This document shows positions 33,119 to 44,304 of a DNA stretch of 64,000 nt, piece by piece. The first letter of the stretch is position 1. The number at the start of each line of letters is the position of its first letter. The notes under the pieces are model-generated. The model saw only the letters and a program-made list of their open reading frames with translations. It was not told the origin of the DNA and did no database searches. The stretch is from Limnephilus marmoratus (taxonomy: Eukaryota > Arthropoda > Insecta > Trichoptera > Limnephilidae): contig OU862922.1 of the NCBI GenBank assembly GCA_917880885.1, forward strand, positions 20,770,627 to 20,834,626, in the 5' to 3' direction. The position numbers were made by a program, and so were the translations under genes.

Positions 33119-33786
33119 TTGGCGTTTAGTCTAGTTGAAGATCTAGTCTCCTTCAACGGAAGCAATCTTCCGAACAGGCCCTCCAATGATATGCTTGGTG
33201 TAACCCTAAGTGACCAGCTCAGGTATGGGGGCTCCATCGAAACCAGAGTAAAGTTAGCCTCCGAAAAACTGGGCGTACTGTATAGGGCCCGCAGATACTT
33301 TAATAGTACACAACTGCTAACCCCGTACAAATCACAGGTGCGCCCCACGGTTGAATTTGGCAGCCACCTCTGGTCTGGAGCTCCAAAATACTTGAAAAAT
33401 ACCCTCGACTCTGTGCAGAAACGGGCGGTCCGTTTGATAGATTCTCCCATCTTAACAGACGGATTGCAATCTTTAGAGCACAGGCGTCGGGTGAGAATGC
33501 TATCCTTGTTCTACCGGTATTACAATGGAAGATGCTCCGAGGAACTAGCGTCTTGATCCCTTCGGCACCGGTGCGTAGTCGAGAAACACGCCAAACGCGT
33601 GCCCACCATTTGTACGCGGTTGACATTTGTCACATGAGAACGGGTCGTTTCTTCGACTCGTTCTTGTGTTCAACAGCTCGGCTGTGGAATGATTTGCCGG
33701 CCTCTGTGTTTCCTCCTTCCTACAACATGGGTATCTTCAAGACCAATGTTCATTCCTTCCTCTCCTCAAAAAGACCCAGAAAATAA
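33119..33786 (+). pseudogene. Non-LTR reverse transcriptase 3' fragment
   Basis: C-terminal third of a Jockey-like protein: MLGVTLSDQLRYGGSIETRV, LTPYKSQVRPTVEFGSHLWSG, VQKRAVRLIDSP, then after a one-base shift near 33545 RSRETRQTRAHHLYAVD, STARLWNDLPASVFPPSYNMG and FKTNVHSFL. The catalytic fingers/palm part is missing (5' truncation). The long frame from 32939 includes unrelated upstream DNA. Related decayed copies: 2032-2240 and 53207-53394. Confidence 0.85.
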
Positions 33787-33884
33787 TATCAGGAATCACT
33801 TTTTTTTTACATTAACTCCACACAGGAGGCCATCTGGGATGCTGTGTGGAGTTAATGTAAAAAAAAGGGATTCCTGATATTATT
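33782..33884. repeat. Long hairpin at the retrotransposon 3' end
   Basis: Arms 33782-33825 and 33842-33884 are complementary over about 43 bp (AATAATATCAGGAATC, ACATTAACTCCACACAG and complements), with a loop GAGGCCATCTGGGATG. The CTCCACACAG / CTGTGTGGAG core is the opening of repeat B, linking repeat B to this element's 3' region. Confidence 0.7.
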
Positions 33885-34283
33885 TGAAGAAAAAAATGTA
33901 AATGAAATTTTGGTCGGTAAATGAAACATTAAATAATAAGTAAGTATCGGACAGTTAGGGGCGGGGTGAGGGGTTAATTGGTTACTCGGCTGACTGAGCA
34001 GTGACAACACGTGGAAGATTTTTTTTCTGATTTAAAGAAAAATATTATAAAAAGAATACATCTAAAAAGTCACCGGAGACCAAAATTTCAACAACATTTT
34101 TTACTCCAAACAAGGTCAGGAGTCACCAAGTACATCCCGTTATTACACTGTAATGTGTTTTATACTTTTTGTAATGCCAGTATTATAAAATGCAAATACC
34201 TATATCAGTGCCTTGGTTTGGCAATTTAAAAAAAATATATTTAAAAATTATTTTGTTGTTGTAGAACTCCATTTTAATTTTAA

Positions 34284-35053
34284 GGCGATTCCACACTCAC
34301 GGCGAGAAGTCTCGGCGAGAATTTCTCGCCGAGACTTCTCACGAGAACAAGCACTTATCCACACTCTCATTTTTCTCACTCGTGATCTGTTTCCCATCCG
34401 GTATGGACGACATCACAGACCATATTCAAAATGCAGCAGGTTTGGCTCTGTGCGCCATGGCATATTATAATTTTGTGAACGTTGTGACGTTGAACGTTGT
34501 AGTTAGCCCTTGATTTAGAAAGGAATTAGATTAGAATTTAGAGCGTCATATGCAAACCATATAGGTTTATAAATTTCATTTTCACCAGCACCCGATTTGG
34601 AGGAATCATTCACCATTTTTCTATATTTCCGTTAACTAGCAAAAAGGGAATCTTTTTTCTTTTTGAGTTCAGGTACTTTCATCTCCATTATTTTTCCAAG
34701 TCTGTTCCACGCATCGTGGTTCAAACTTTTGAAATTCGATGTTTTGCATCCCATAACACCGGTTCAGATTGAAAATATTCTATAAATTACAACTCTTGTT
34801 GATTTTTTATACAAGGAAACAAAAACAACGATATATCGCATGTCTACTCTCAACCGCTCACTAAACAACACTGAGACAAAACGTGAGTGTAGTAGCCTTC
34901 TCGCTTCTCGCCCTTAGAAATCCTTTGAAGCGGCCAAATTTACCGTCAACGTTCCGAGAACAGCCGAGCCCGAGAAAGAGAATGCGAGAAACACCTCACA
35001 TTCTCGCTTATCGGGTGTTCTCGGGGCTTCTCGCCGAGAGTCTGGATGGGCTA
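34284..35053. mobile_element. TTAA-flanked non-autonomous element (candidate)
   Basis: TTAA at 34280-34283 and 35054-35057 bounds a segment whose ends share TCCA.ACTC.CGGCGAGAAG in inverted orientation. Next to the left end is a perfect 17-bp hairpin (34304-34320 with 34324-34340, CTCGGCGAGA core); at the right end TCTCGCCGAGAG and GAGAA-type repeats recur (34895-35040). The TTAA target suggests piggyBac or Kolobok type, but the outermost bases of the two ends disagree. No transposase. Confidence 0.5.
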
Positions 35054-35451
35054 TTAAGTTTTTTATTTAGTTATGTACAATAATGTTATTTTACATCACA
35101 TAAACAATCTTAAAACATTAAAAAATATTGCAACAATATTTTGATTTTAATATAAAATTAGACTTTCACAGGAACTATTTATTAACTTAATTTTTTTTTT
35201 ATTTGATCATACACGAAGTTTATTAATAACATTTTAGTTATTTTATAATACGATTGACCTAGCTTTTTTATTTTTCAGAAAATTGTTATTAGATAATATG
35301 TTAAGCATGCACTGAAGAGAAAAAAAAAGTTAGAAATTCATAAAATATCAAAATTCTTTTCTGGACAGATAGTCAATTTCCAAAACTTCTGCAAATTGGT
35401 GACATCAGATTGATAATTAGATTATTATAGATTATTATTATTATATTATTA

Positions 35452-36245
35452 TAGATTCCATTCTTCTGCAGAAAGATCTTGATTCTCTTGTCAAATGGTC
35501 GGAACTAAATAATTTACCATTGAGCATCCAGAAATGCAGTGTCGTCTCATTTACAAGATCACAAGACACGTTTTTATTCCCATACCATATTAATAAAATT
35601 ATACTAACACGCAAAAACGAGATTCGAGACCTTGGCGTGATTTTTGAAGCAAATCTCTCTTTCAAATCTCACATATCAGACATTGTCTCCCGCGCGAACA
35701 AAATGCTCGGATTTGTTCTTCGTAATGCGAGATCATTTACTAATGGAATTGCAATACGAAGAATATATGAAGCACTTGTCCGCAGCATCCTGGAATACAG
35801 CTCCATTATTTGGGCACCCTCTGAACAAAACCATATCCTAGAAATAGAAAAAGTACAAAAAAGGTTTATGCGTTACCTGTATATGAGGGAATATACATAC
35901 TACCCATTCCTGTATCCATCGTTGTTCTTAACAGGAATGCTCGATCTTAATACCTTAGAAGCCCGCCGTAAAATATTTTTGGGGAAACATTTTTTTAAGC
36001 CGATCTCCGGTACTGTACTGAATCCACCTATGTTGAAGAAGATAAACCTATATGTCCCTAACGCGTATACTCGTGGGAGATCCCACACACTTTTTTATGC
36101 TCCGAAAGCGAGAACTTCTTCCTTTCAGAATGCCCCATTAAATAGAGCAATTCAACTGCTTAACGATTCCGCATTGAGCATTGACATCTTCAATGTTACC
36201 TATAGAGAGTTCAGTAACTATCTTTTGACATATGTCTCAACATAG
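35452..36245 (+). CDS. 5'-truncated retrotransposon reverse transcriptase C-terminus
   Basis: One open frame of about 264 codons from 35452 to the stop at 36243-36245, with no stops but no real start: KWSELNNLPLSIQKC, RDLGVIFEANLSFKSHI, RSILEYSSIIWAPSEQ, VQKRFMRYLY, FYAPKARTSS. It matches in order the region after motif C of the protein at 22597-24510, so it is a related CR1/Jockey subfamily. The palm with the catalytic Asp residues is missing, so it cannot be active. The intact frame suggests a fairly recent insertion. Confidence 0.75.
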
Positions 36246-36380
36246 TGAAACTGCCCCCTTGGCCTTTTTTTTCCTCTTATATTTTGTAATCTTCTCCGTA
36301 ATAATTTGGTGTATAACTGTTTTATGGAGAACCTGAAAAAATAAATAAATAAATAAATAATAAATAAATAATAAAAAAAA
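36246..36380 (+). repeat. Retrotransposon 3' UTR with (TAAA)n tail
   Basis: About 95 bp of untranslated region after the stop, ending in AATAAATAAATAAATAA repeats at 36339-36378, the same tail type as the element at 22299-26215. Confidence 0.7.
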
Positions 36381-37011
36381 GGAGTTTGGTAAGTTTCCAC
36401 TTCAGGCATCTACGATATTTGGCTTTCCATAGTTATTTGTTGTCCCACTGTGTGTATTTTAGATACCTACAATATTCATTTTAATACCATAAAAATAAAT
36501 ATGCAAGCAAAATTTTAATTCACACAAGGTAAATCAGACGAGCGGAGTGAACCAAAAAAAGCTTGGCTTAAAGGTAAACCATTATTTTTCCGCAAAAGTG
36601 AGCAGCACAGAACCCAGATGTCGCCGTTGTATTTTTTCATCTCGCATCCGGTTCATTAGAATTTGCCCGCCATAACTCGCATTGTGATCGCGGATCAAAG
36701 AGGGTCCGCTGCCTCCGTCTACCTACTTGTAGCCTTTCCACCTCCCACCCCCCACCCCCGTCACCCGTCACTCGGAGTTTACATTCTCCTTTCCGGTTCC
36801 GGTTTAAAAGGGAAACGGTTGCAGGCGGTAAACTGAAAAGATCCGCCGTCAAAGGTTTTCAGGGATTCCCCAGGGATGCGCATGCTGTTTGGCGGAGAGT
36901 TATTAAAAATGTTAATTAATGAAAGATTTATAATTTATTATGATTATTAGACCCATGAAAAATCATGGGATATTAAAATTTTGAAAATTTTGAAAAATCG
37001 GGTATGGGTAT
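36381..37011. other. No gene seen; GC-richer patch
   Basis: 36600-36900 is richer in GC than its surroundings and includes CCTCCCACCCCCCACCCCC. No matching repeat seen and no convincing frame. Confidence 0.4.
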
Positions 37012-37141
37012 GGTCGAGGCGGGTATGGGTACCGCCGCTCCCGGAACTATTTATTGGATTACCAACACCTCTGCCATAGGTCACCCCAAGTGGTTTGCCC
37101 GGGTTCATGCGGGTGAGGTTCGCTTCTTGGCGGCCGATGAG
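37012..37141 (-). repeat. Repeat family B, copy 3, partial
   Basis: Minus strand: CATGAACCCGGGCAAACCAC, GGGGTGACCTATGGCAGAGG, GGTAATCCAATAAATAGTTC and GGCGGTACCCATACCCGCC. Matches the 3' two thirds of copies at 212-497 and 43465-43850. Confidence 0.65.
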
Positions 37142-37346
37142 CAGTGATGTCACCACTAAACATTTCAATAATGCCAACTTGACGGCGTGTTTCTACGACT
37201 CGATTAAAAATTGACTTTTTAATATTTTTTTAAAAACTCTGCGTTTAATATTATTTAATAAAACTTATATATTCAGAATCAGCGTTTATTGGTCTATATG
37301 AACATATTTTTTTAAAGCTATAATATTTTTCACTGGAGTTCCTTAT
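37142..37346 (+). repeat. Dispersed repeat R3, copy 1
   Basis: Shares over 200 bp with 60176-60358 in the same orientation: CAGTGATGTCACCACTAAAC, AATAATGCCAACTTGA, AACTTATATATTCAGA, AGCGTTTATTGGTCT and TTTTCACTGGAGTTCCTTAT. This copy has a ~20-bp T-rich extra segment. Class unknown. Confidence 0.7.
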
Positions 37347-37857
37347 GGTGTCTTCCACCAGGGTGATCTACCACTATTGCATCTACTCTTGTAATGTGAT
37401 CAGATCACGCAGTGCTACTATACTCACGAACATTAAAAAATATGTTATATTTTAAATTATTCAATCCATGTTGTTATTAAGATTCAAGATCAACGTGAAA
37501 GATTTCCATTTCGCATGACCCTATATCAAAATCATCCCCTAACGCGGCCAGGTACACCCCTTGGGAATTGTAGTAAAATCCCCGTAAATAAGGAAGCTTA
37601 TATCACCAGATAATGCAACCAGCCTCCTTAGTACAGCTTTAATTATTTCTTGCTTTCGGATCCTCTGATAATTCCAAATATGTACATTAAATCTATTTTT
37701 AACAAAGATACCCGATGTAGACATAAGTAAAATACGTCCAATACGGGAGAAGCCCGTTAAAGTATGATTTAAAATATATTATGGTTGAAATTTAATATTA
37801 ATTTTTTATTTTTTTATTTCAACTAAACTTGTTTGTGTTTTACAAGAAAATATAGAT

Positions 37858-37925
37858 GGTGACCGGAAAACTTAACAAAGTGCTCATCACTCCTTTGAAA
37901 CGTCATGGCATACAAATAAAATATT
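37858..37925 (+). repeat. Half copy of the GGTGACCGGA MITE family
   Basis: GGTGACCGGAAAACTTAACA, GCTCATCACTCCTTTGAAACGTCAT, as on the minus strand at 28437-28510. No second arm. Confidence 0.45.
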
Positions 37926-37969
37926 ATACATCTGGTAGGTGCTCAATGATATGTACTACGTTATAATTA

Positions 37970-38911
37970 CGAGGGTAGGCTAAAAAGTAATGCACACACG
38001 CTTGTACAACGCGAACAAAATGACCTTCAGAAGCACGCCAAGTGGATTATGGAAGTGACATTCATCCTCTATACGAACGCGCAGGTTTGAGATCATTGAA
38101 TTCATTCATTGTATTTTGAGAAGCGAAAGTATGGAGACATGATTTAGCGTTATGTCAATGCAAGGTAAACAGCGTGCTGTTATCGAATTTCTAATTGCTG
38201 AAAAAGTGAGCCCTACTGAGATTCGTCGTCGTTTAAAGGATGTTTTGGGTGACGATACTGTTGATAGGTCTACTGCAAATTGATGGGTAATAAAATTTTA
38301 TGATCGTTAACCTGGAAAAGCAGTAATTGTTGATGAAACACGCAGCGGACATCCGATCATTGATACAGATAAACAATCCAAACTCGTCCACGATTTAATT
38401 CAAAATGACCGGCGAATTACTCAAAAGCGTAAATGGAATATCCAAGGAACGTGTCGGCTTCATTGTTGAACATTTAGGATCTGATAAATCTGTGGACGAT
38501 GGGTTTCACAGACGAAAACAAACAGAGTCGATTAGAGCCTCTGCAAAACCTGAAGTTTGAACCGATTCCAACCCTTCTCACTCGCCCGATCTTTCGCCTT
38601 GCGATTTTTATTTTTTTCCTCTACTCAAGAGACACCTCAAGGGTAATCATTACACCTTGGACGATGAGGTGAAGGCAGCTGTCAAGCCCTGGATTTGAGA
38701 AATGTCGGATGAATTTTTCAGTTACGTAATGAAAAAACTTGTTGCACGATGAGAGAAATGCGTTAGCCTTAACGGTGACTATGTTGAAAAATAAATATAT
38801 GATTTTGAATCTTAAGTATCGTAATTCAATGCACCTTTTACCCAAACTTGATATTTTTGTCTTTGTTCGTGTTTTACAAGTATTTGCGCATTACTTTTCA
38901 GCCTACCCTGG
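37970..38911 (+). mobile_element. Mariner element, internally deleted
   Basis: Ends CGAGGGTAGGCTAAAAAGTA and, reversed, CCAGGGTAGGCTGAAAAGTA (about 25-bp inverted repeats), bounded by TA at 37968-37969 and 38912-38913. At 942 bp it is shorter than the usual ~1.3 kb mariner. Contains the transposase remnant at 38152-38794. Confidence 0.9.
38152..38794 (+). pseudogene. Mariner transposase remnant
   Basis: N-terminal helix-turn-helix region reads GKQRAVIEFLIAEKVSPTEI, LGDDTVDRSTAN, then a stop in place of the next residue, and VDETRSGHP. A C-terminal part reads SPDLSPCDFYFFPLLKRHLKG (third catalytic Asp of the D,D34D triad) and GDYVEK. The first two catalytic Asp residues fall in a deletion around 38540-38570, and there are several stops. 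Cannot act in trans. Confidence 0.85.
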
Positions 38912-39382
38912 TATATTATAATGTAAAGGTCTCGTCAATTATAGAAGAATGGTCATTGTCGGTTCCATGAAAATTGTTCCGGCGACAATTGACCCGCCGA
39001 CAGTTGGCCCGCCGACGGTTGATACCCCCGTCAGTTGATCCGGCGGACAATTACCCCCCGGCCAGTTGATCCCTCTGCGAATTGTTCCCTCGGACAGTTG
39101 ATCCCCTAAAAGATTATTAGATTATTTCTTCAAGTAAGTACCTATGCAAAGAGAATATACGGCCGGACAACCAAAGTCGATATAAGTGTTTATATTTGCT
39201 GGCGTCTTGAGTGAAAATCCGCTGTACACACATTTTTACTAACAATAATTCCGACTCCCCGAAGAAGCATGCGGTAATAACAAAATACGTCATTATTATA
39301 AGTGCAGTCGCAAAAAAACCTCAAAACGTTCCTACTTGCATATAACATAACTATTTTATCTGAATATCACACAAGAGTCCCA

Positions 39383-39458
39383 CAAGAGTCCCAACAGTTC
39401 CCAACCGTCTGGAGCCAGTAAGATTATGGCATTCCCAATTTTGGTGTGCTGTGATGCT
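39383..39458 (-). mobile_element. SINE-1 fragment (3' end)
   Basis: Reads on the minus strand CAAAATTGGGAATGCC, TAATCTTACTGGCTCCAGAC, GGGACTCTTG, the 3' end of SINE-1. An oppositely oriented SINE-1 piece follows at 39480. Confidence 0.55.
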
Positions 39459-39479
39459 TTTGAATTAAAATAGAATTTC

Positions 39480-39642
39480 AGAGTGGGAGATACTTTCAAT
39501 ATCTCCCTGATGTAATACCATAATTCGGTATTGAAACGTTACTTGAAATGGCTTTAGCTGTGTTTGGTGATTAGATTTGAATAGCCAGGTACATTTTCCA
39601 CATCTCCTTCCCCTCCCGACTATCTTTAGTCTTAAATCAGCC
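39480..39642 (+). mobile_element. SINE-1 fragment (body)
   Basis: AGAGTGGGAGATACTTTC, CTGATGTAA, TATTGAAACGTTACTTGAAA, TGGCTTTAGCTGTGTTTGGT and GAATAGCCAGGTAC match the SINE-1 body; the 3' end is missing. Confidence 0.65.
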
Positions 39643-39694
39643 AATTGTCACCGGATCAATTGTCGTGTCACCGTCATTGTCATCAATATTATTA

Positions 39695-41645
39695 TTTTTT
39701 TTTTTTTTTTTTTTTTTATTAATTTCAATAACAAGGTTTGTACATGTATGTATGATGTATATAATAAGTATAGATTCATTTTTTTTCACAGACCTCCTCA
39801 CTAGGATTTCCTGTTCTGAGGTGGCCTGTAGTTTTTTTAAAATATTTGTATTTGGTTATGGATTGTCTTTATATCATCTTCATGATGTTTGTAATTTTAT
39901 TATCACTTTGATCTCTCAGCCATATTTTTACTTTTGTTTTAAATATATTCATTTCCTTTATATTTTTGATTTGATCTGGTAGAGCATTGTATAATTTTAT
40001 AGCATGGAATTTATTATTTCTCTGTCCAAAAGATGTGTTCAAACTGGGAGTAACCAGGATGTTATTGCTTACTGACCTGGTTGAGTATTTATGTTGGGCA
40101 GTGGAGTATACATATATGTTTTTTTTCAGTTTAAATAAAATATTTTTTGAATAAAGTTTCTGTACATTGAAGACTTGAAAGTTATTAAATATTTCTTCCG
40201 TCGGAGTTCTAAGCGGAACTTTCAGTATTGTCTTCAGTACTCCTTTTTGGGCTATTTTGAGTCGCTCTGTGTGAGTGCTCAAAGCAGACCCCCATCCAGT
40301 TATCCCGTACTCTATTTGTGATTGACATAAAGCGTAGTACACTTTCTTAATGTCGTTTATGTTGAGGATGTTACGGATGGCTCTAAAGAAGTAAATGTAC
40401 CTGGTGAGTTTTTTTGTGATTCCTTCAATGTGTGCGTTCCATCGGAGATTATCATCAATTTCAATACCAAGATATTTGATACTTTTGGAGTGTGCTATGG
40501 TAGGACAGTGGCATGATAAGCCTTGATTTTGATTGTTTTCTTGGCATGTATGTAATTTGAGATTAAAGTCATCCTCTGGCTGTCCTCTGGCTGTTATAGA
40601 AAATGTCAGATATTTTGTTTTATTGACATTAAGTGTAAGGGAATTTCTCTTAAGCCAGTTTTGCAGTAGACCAAGTCCATGTTCCGCTTCTTTGTAGGTA
40701 CTTCTCCAGTCTTTTTCGTTGAATACAATTACTGTATCGTCAGCAAAGCTTATGATTTTTCCTCTCGTTCTTAGGCTACCGATATCATTTATGTATATTA
40801 GAAATAATATCGGTCCTAGTACGCTTCCTTGCGGTACTCCATGGTTGATGAGGAGAGGTTTGCTTTTTTTCTTGTTAATTTGAACACTCTGTGTACGCTC
40901 CATCATATAGCTTTTTAATAAGTTTAGAGTTCTATTTGACATACCAATTTTTGAAAGTTTTGCAAAAAGGATTTTGTGATCTATTGTATCAAATGCCTTT
41001 TGTAAGTCTATGAAGATTGCCAGTGTTTTTTCTCCTCTGTCTAAACTTTTTATAATCATATCTGTAATAGTTTCTATGGCGTCACCAGTACTTAGATTCT
41101 CCCTAAATCCGTACTGTGTTTCTGATAATATTTTATTTTCTTCTAAGTAGGAAAGGAGTTGTTTTTTTAATATTCTCTCCAATATTTTTGAAAATGTATT
41201 GAGTAGGCTTATTGGTCGATAGTTGTTTATGTCACTTTTACATCCTTGTTTATATATTGGTATTACAATAGCTTTTTTGAGAGCTGTGGGGAATACGCTT
41301 TCAGTTATAGCCATGTTTACTAGATATGTTAGAGGTACGATAAGTTCTTTACAGAGAAATTTTATTGCATTTGTTGTTATTAAGTCTTCCCCGGAAGATA
41401 CATTTGATTTTAGAGAAGAAATTGTATTTTTGATTTCATCAGCTGTGATTTGTTTAAACTCGAGCTTTTTTCCTTGCTCAGGAGATTCATTTGTTTGTAC
41501 TGCTCCATCACATTGCGTAGCTTGTTTTGCTAAATTAGATCCTATATTTATGAAGAAGTTATTGACATATTCAAGAATTTCGTCAGGATTCTCAGCGTAT
41601 TTCCTGGGGACATTGTTTATATTCAGCTCGTGCGTGGTAACTAGC
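39695..41645 (-). mobile_element. 5'-truncated non-LTR retrotransposon
   Basis: Ends in a 23-base A-tail on the minus strand (T-run 39695-39717), has a ~150-bp 3' untranslated region with CCTAGTGAGGAGGTCT, and carries the coding frame of 39869-41645. The 5' side stops at a perfect 15-bp inverted repeat (41633-41647 with 41653-41667, core ACTAGCTT). The same family gave 27008-27976. Confidence 0.85.
39869..41645 (-). CDS. Retrotransposon reverse transcriptase (partial, open)
   Basis: The frame is open without a stop from about 41640 to the stop at 39869. Upstream of the first ATG (41314) it reads EYVNNFFINIG, FKQITADEIKNTISSLKSN and SSGEDLITTN, so the ATG is not the true start. Then YRPISLLNTFSKILERIL, TQYGFREN, FIDLQKAFDTIDH (motif A), HGVPQGSVLGPILFL (motif B), ISFADDTVIVF (motif C), YLGIEIDDNLRWNAHI, IEYGITGWGS, and C-terminal SFGQRNNKFHAIKLYNALPD. 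All reverse-transcriptase catalytic residues are intact. The endonuclease and ORF1 are lost by truncation, so it is not autonomous. Confidence 0.85.
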
Positions 41646-41667
41646 TTATAAAAAGCTAGTTACCACG

Positions 41668-43464
41668 TTCCTTTCTAATGCTCAATGATGATGATGATAC
41701 TACGCGACGTCTGCCTGGTTTTACTTTATAATATAAAATAACTAAATAAAAATAGGTAGGTACCTATCAACTAAGAGCATTGCCACCACGCCGTTCTACT
41801 TTAATGTGGTTGTACTTATATTATCAACAATTTGATAGACGACATGTGGCTTAAAATTGACAACAGAAAAGCAAATGATCAGTCTCCCGTGCCGATCATA
41901 AAAATATTTTCCCTTTTTCCAACATGTCAATAATGGGATGTTTTATTGTGCAGAAACTATCTGTCAATATTTTAAAATTGGAATATGAACCCTTGTCGAA
42001 CCATCAAATAAAATGTCATTAAAACATTTTTGAAAGCTGGTAGGTACTTATTGTAAAAAAAAATAATAAAATCGTTGCCAAATGAAAAGAATTAACGCCC
42101 ACTTTTTAAAATGGCGTAATATCATAATGGATTTTTGAAAAAATTGAATCTGCTTGATTTGTTGCGATTTTTACACGTGAGCGCGTCGCTGGCCAAATCT
42201 AAGTTAAAATATGTATTAAAATCTAACCCTTGTGTGTATACATTTTAAAGTACATTTTTGCTTGTCAGACTTCAGTGACAGAACCCCTTTTTGTTGGTAA
42301 ATTCGGAATATGGGGTATGTAGTTTCATTATTTTAAACCTCATCTCTTACGCTAAATAAATTTGCAGGGAATTGTATTATTATTTATTTGAACCCTTTCA
42401 AGTTCCATTATTAGAGTTTGCACTTGATTTGAGGTGTACAAATTCCACATTCTCTTATTTTAATTCAATTTCAGAACCGCGAGTGTGGCAACATTTAATG
42501 GATTGAAGGGGGAGCATTATATTATATGTGTGAGGAGGGATCATTTTTGAGAGTGTAATTTTTTAAATGAGTTGGGTTTTCACTTATATTTTATGAATAG
42601 CGCCTGCTTACACAGAAATTGCATTAATTTTATTCAAATTTTCTATACGAGCTGGTTATCAAAAAGGAATGGTTTTAATAAAATATTTTGAAGAATTATT
42701 AGTATACGGTAGAGTAGTAACCTACTACATAGAAGAGACTTTTCTATAGTAGAGTAGCGATGCTTCGGTACAATAAGGGAGATATGGTATGGAAGCGTGC
42801 CGACTATCGCCGAACTAAGACCAAACTGCACTGACTATCAAAGCAACGGAGCCGATGAAAGTTATGCGTATTGCAGAAACAAATTTAGGGCACCCTGCTG
42901 ATTTTTAACAATATGTACTTTTTCGTATAAAGCTAATAATGCTTGCTTTGCTTTATTGTGTATGTACATATATCCATAAAAAAACCGAAACTTTTAAATT
43001 TAAACAGTTTAAAAATATATTTTCGTTCCAAATCCTCAAAAAAAATTGAGTTCGCTTGTTTCATAAACCCGATACACAACAAAATAATTGGCAAAAAAAT
43101 CGCCATTTTCGTTTTCTTCGATTTTAGCGTGTCCAACAACCTTTTTGACCAAAGCGATTTTGAACATTGCGGATAAATTCGTAATTTGTTTAACGTCCAC
43201 AAAAATGCAAAATGTGCCGTATTTTGTGGACACAAAATAACGCAATAAAACCAAAATTTCATATAAATTATTGTAATAGTGGTATTCATAAGACACATTG
43301 GTGAAAATAATATTGTATTCTATCAGAAATTATCTTTCTTAACTAAGTGCAATTGCATAAGTAAACATGTGGCATGTAACGCTCGTTTCACACAACTTAT
43401 TAAAATTATGTGCTGAACAAACCAATGTTCTGGTGACGCCTTTGGTGCTTTTTTACATTAGTTT
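41668..43464. other. No gene seen
   Basis: AT-rich non-coding DNA. ATGATGATGAT microsatellite at about 41685-41700; several frames near 42933-43298 on both strands are low-complexity and mutually overlapping, so they are not called. Confidence 0.4.
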
Positions 43465-43850
43465 AACACGCATGACGCCCTGAAAATATAATTTCCCTCA
43501 TTGGCTGTGTCATCTTAGGGGATGCTGTGTGGAGGGTCTTTTCATGGAAAGGATGGAGAAGATGTTCCGGGAAGGAAAAAGGTACGAGGGGTGGGCAGGA
43601 GTCTGGGGGTCAGTATGTTCAGGAGTAACAGACGTACGTAACAGACGTAAAGTAACCGGCTGGAGAGGTCACGAGGCCACGCGGTAAGTTGGCAGAGCAT
43701 CCGCTGTAAGACCTGGACAAACCTCACCACATGAACCCGGGCACCCCTGCTAAGTCACCAAACGTAGCGAACCAGTAGGGATGACCTATGGTAGAGGTGT
43801 TGGTTATTCAATAAATGGTTCCCGAGACGGCCACCCCCTTTTCCAAATTG
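43465..43850 (+). repeat. Repeat family B, copy 4
   Basis: ACGCCCTGAAAATATAATTT, CCCTCA, GGGGATGCTGTGTGGAGG, CACATGAACCCGGGCACCCC, GCTAAGTCACCAAACGTAGC, GATGACCTATGGTAGAGG, GGTTATTCAATAAATGGTTC. The most continuous copy in plus orientation; its 3' GC-rich end is shortened. Confidence 0.65.
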
Positions 43851-44304
43851 TAATTGTAATCTTAACTTGTAATTATCTACGTTAGCCACTGGATTTAGTC
43901 AAATCGAGGTGACAAAACTCCGACTTTCACATTTACATTATTAAAGTCGTTGATAACCGATTTTTCGAGAGGTGATATTTTTAGTTGGCATATTCAAAAT
44001 GATATGCATGTAATACGTACATATTATAATAATGTGGGGTGGTGCGCCGTGAAGTGAACCATTTTATTTATTGTCAATCTATTGTCAAATTAAAGTGTAA
44101 AAAAAGCGTGCCATATTTTTTGGAGGGTGCGCCAATCTGTAGCAAAGATTTACATAAAATACCTACACATCATGTAGGTTAGTGCCAACACAATTTAAAT
44201 AATTTATTTAAAGATCATGATAGCCATAAGCAAAAAAACATAAACATTATATCAGTGTTATTTTACTGGTTCAACGAAAATACCATGAAAGACAGTTCGT
44301 ACTA
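43851..44304. other. No gene seen
   Basis: Non-coding; no repeat matched. Confidence 0.4.

Larger units (their letters stand above)
38950..39682. repeat. GACAATTGA-rich element with SINE pieces inside
   Basis: 38965-39110 is a degenerate tandem array of ~16-18 bp units such as GACAGTTGATCCC and GACAATTACCCC. The far end (39643-39682) carries CCAATTGTCACCGGATCAATTG, an inverted and diverged match to the start (ATTGTTCCGGCGACAATTG). Between them are two SINE-1 pieces. Possibly one element with inverted ends; superfamily unknown. Confidence 0.45.

Noticed and set aside
42933..43298. Overlapping frames of 77-121 residues on both strands
   Set aside because: Low-complexity AT-rich sequence with mutually exclusive frames; no domain.
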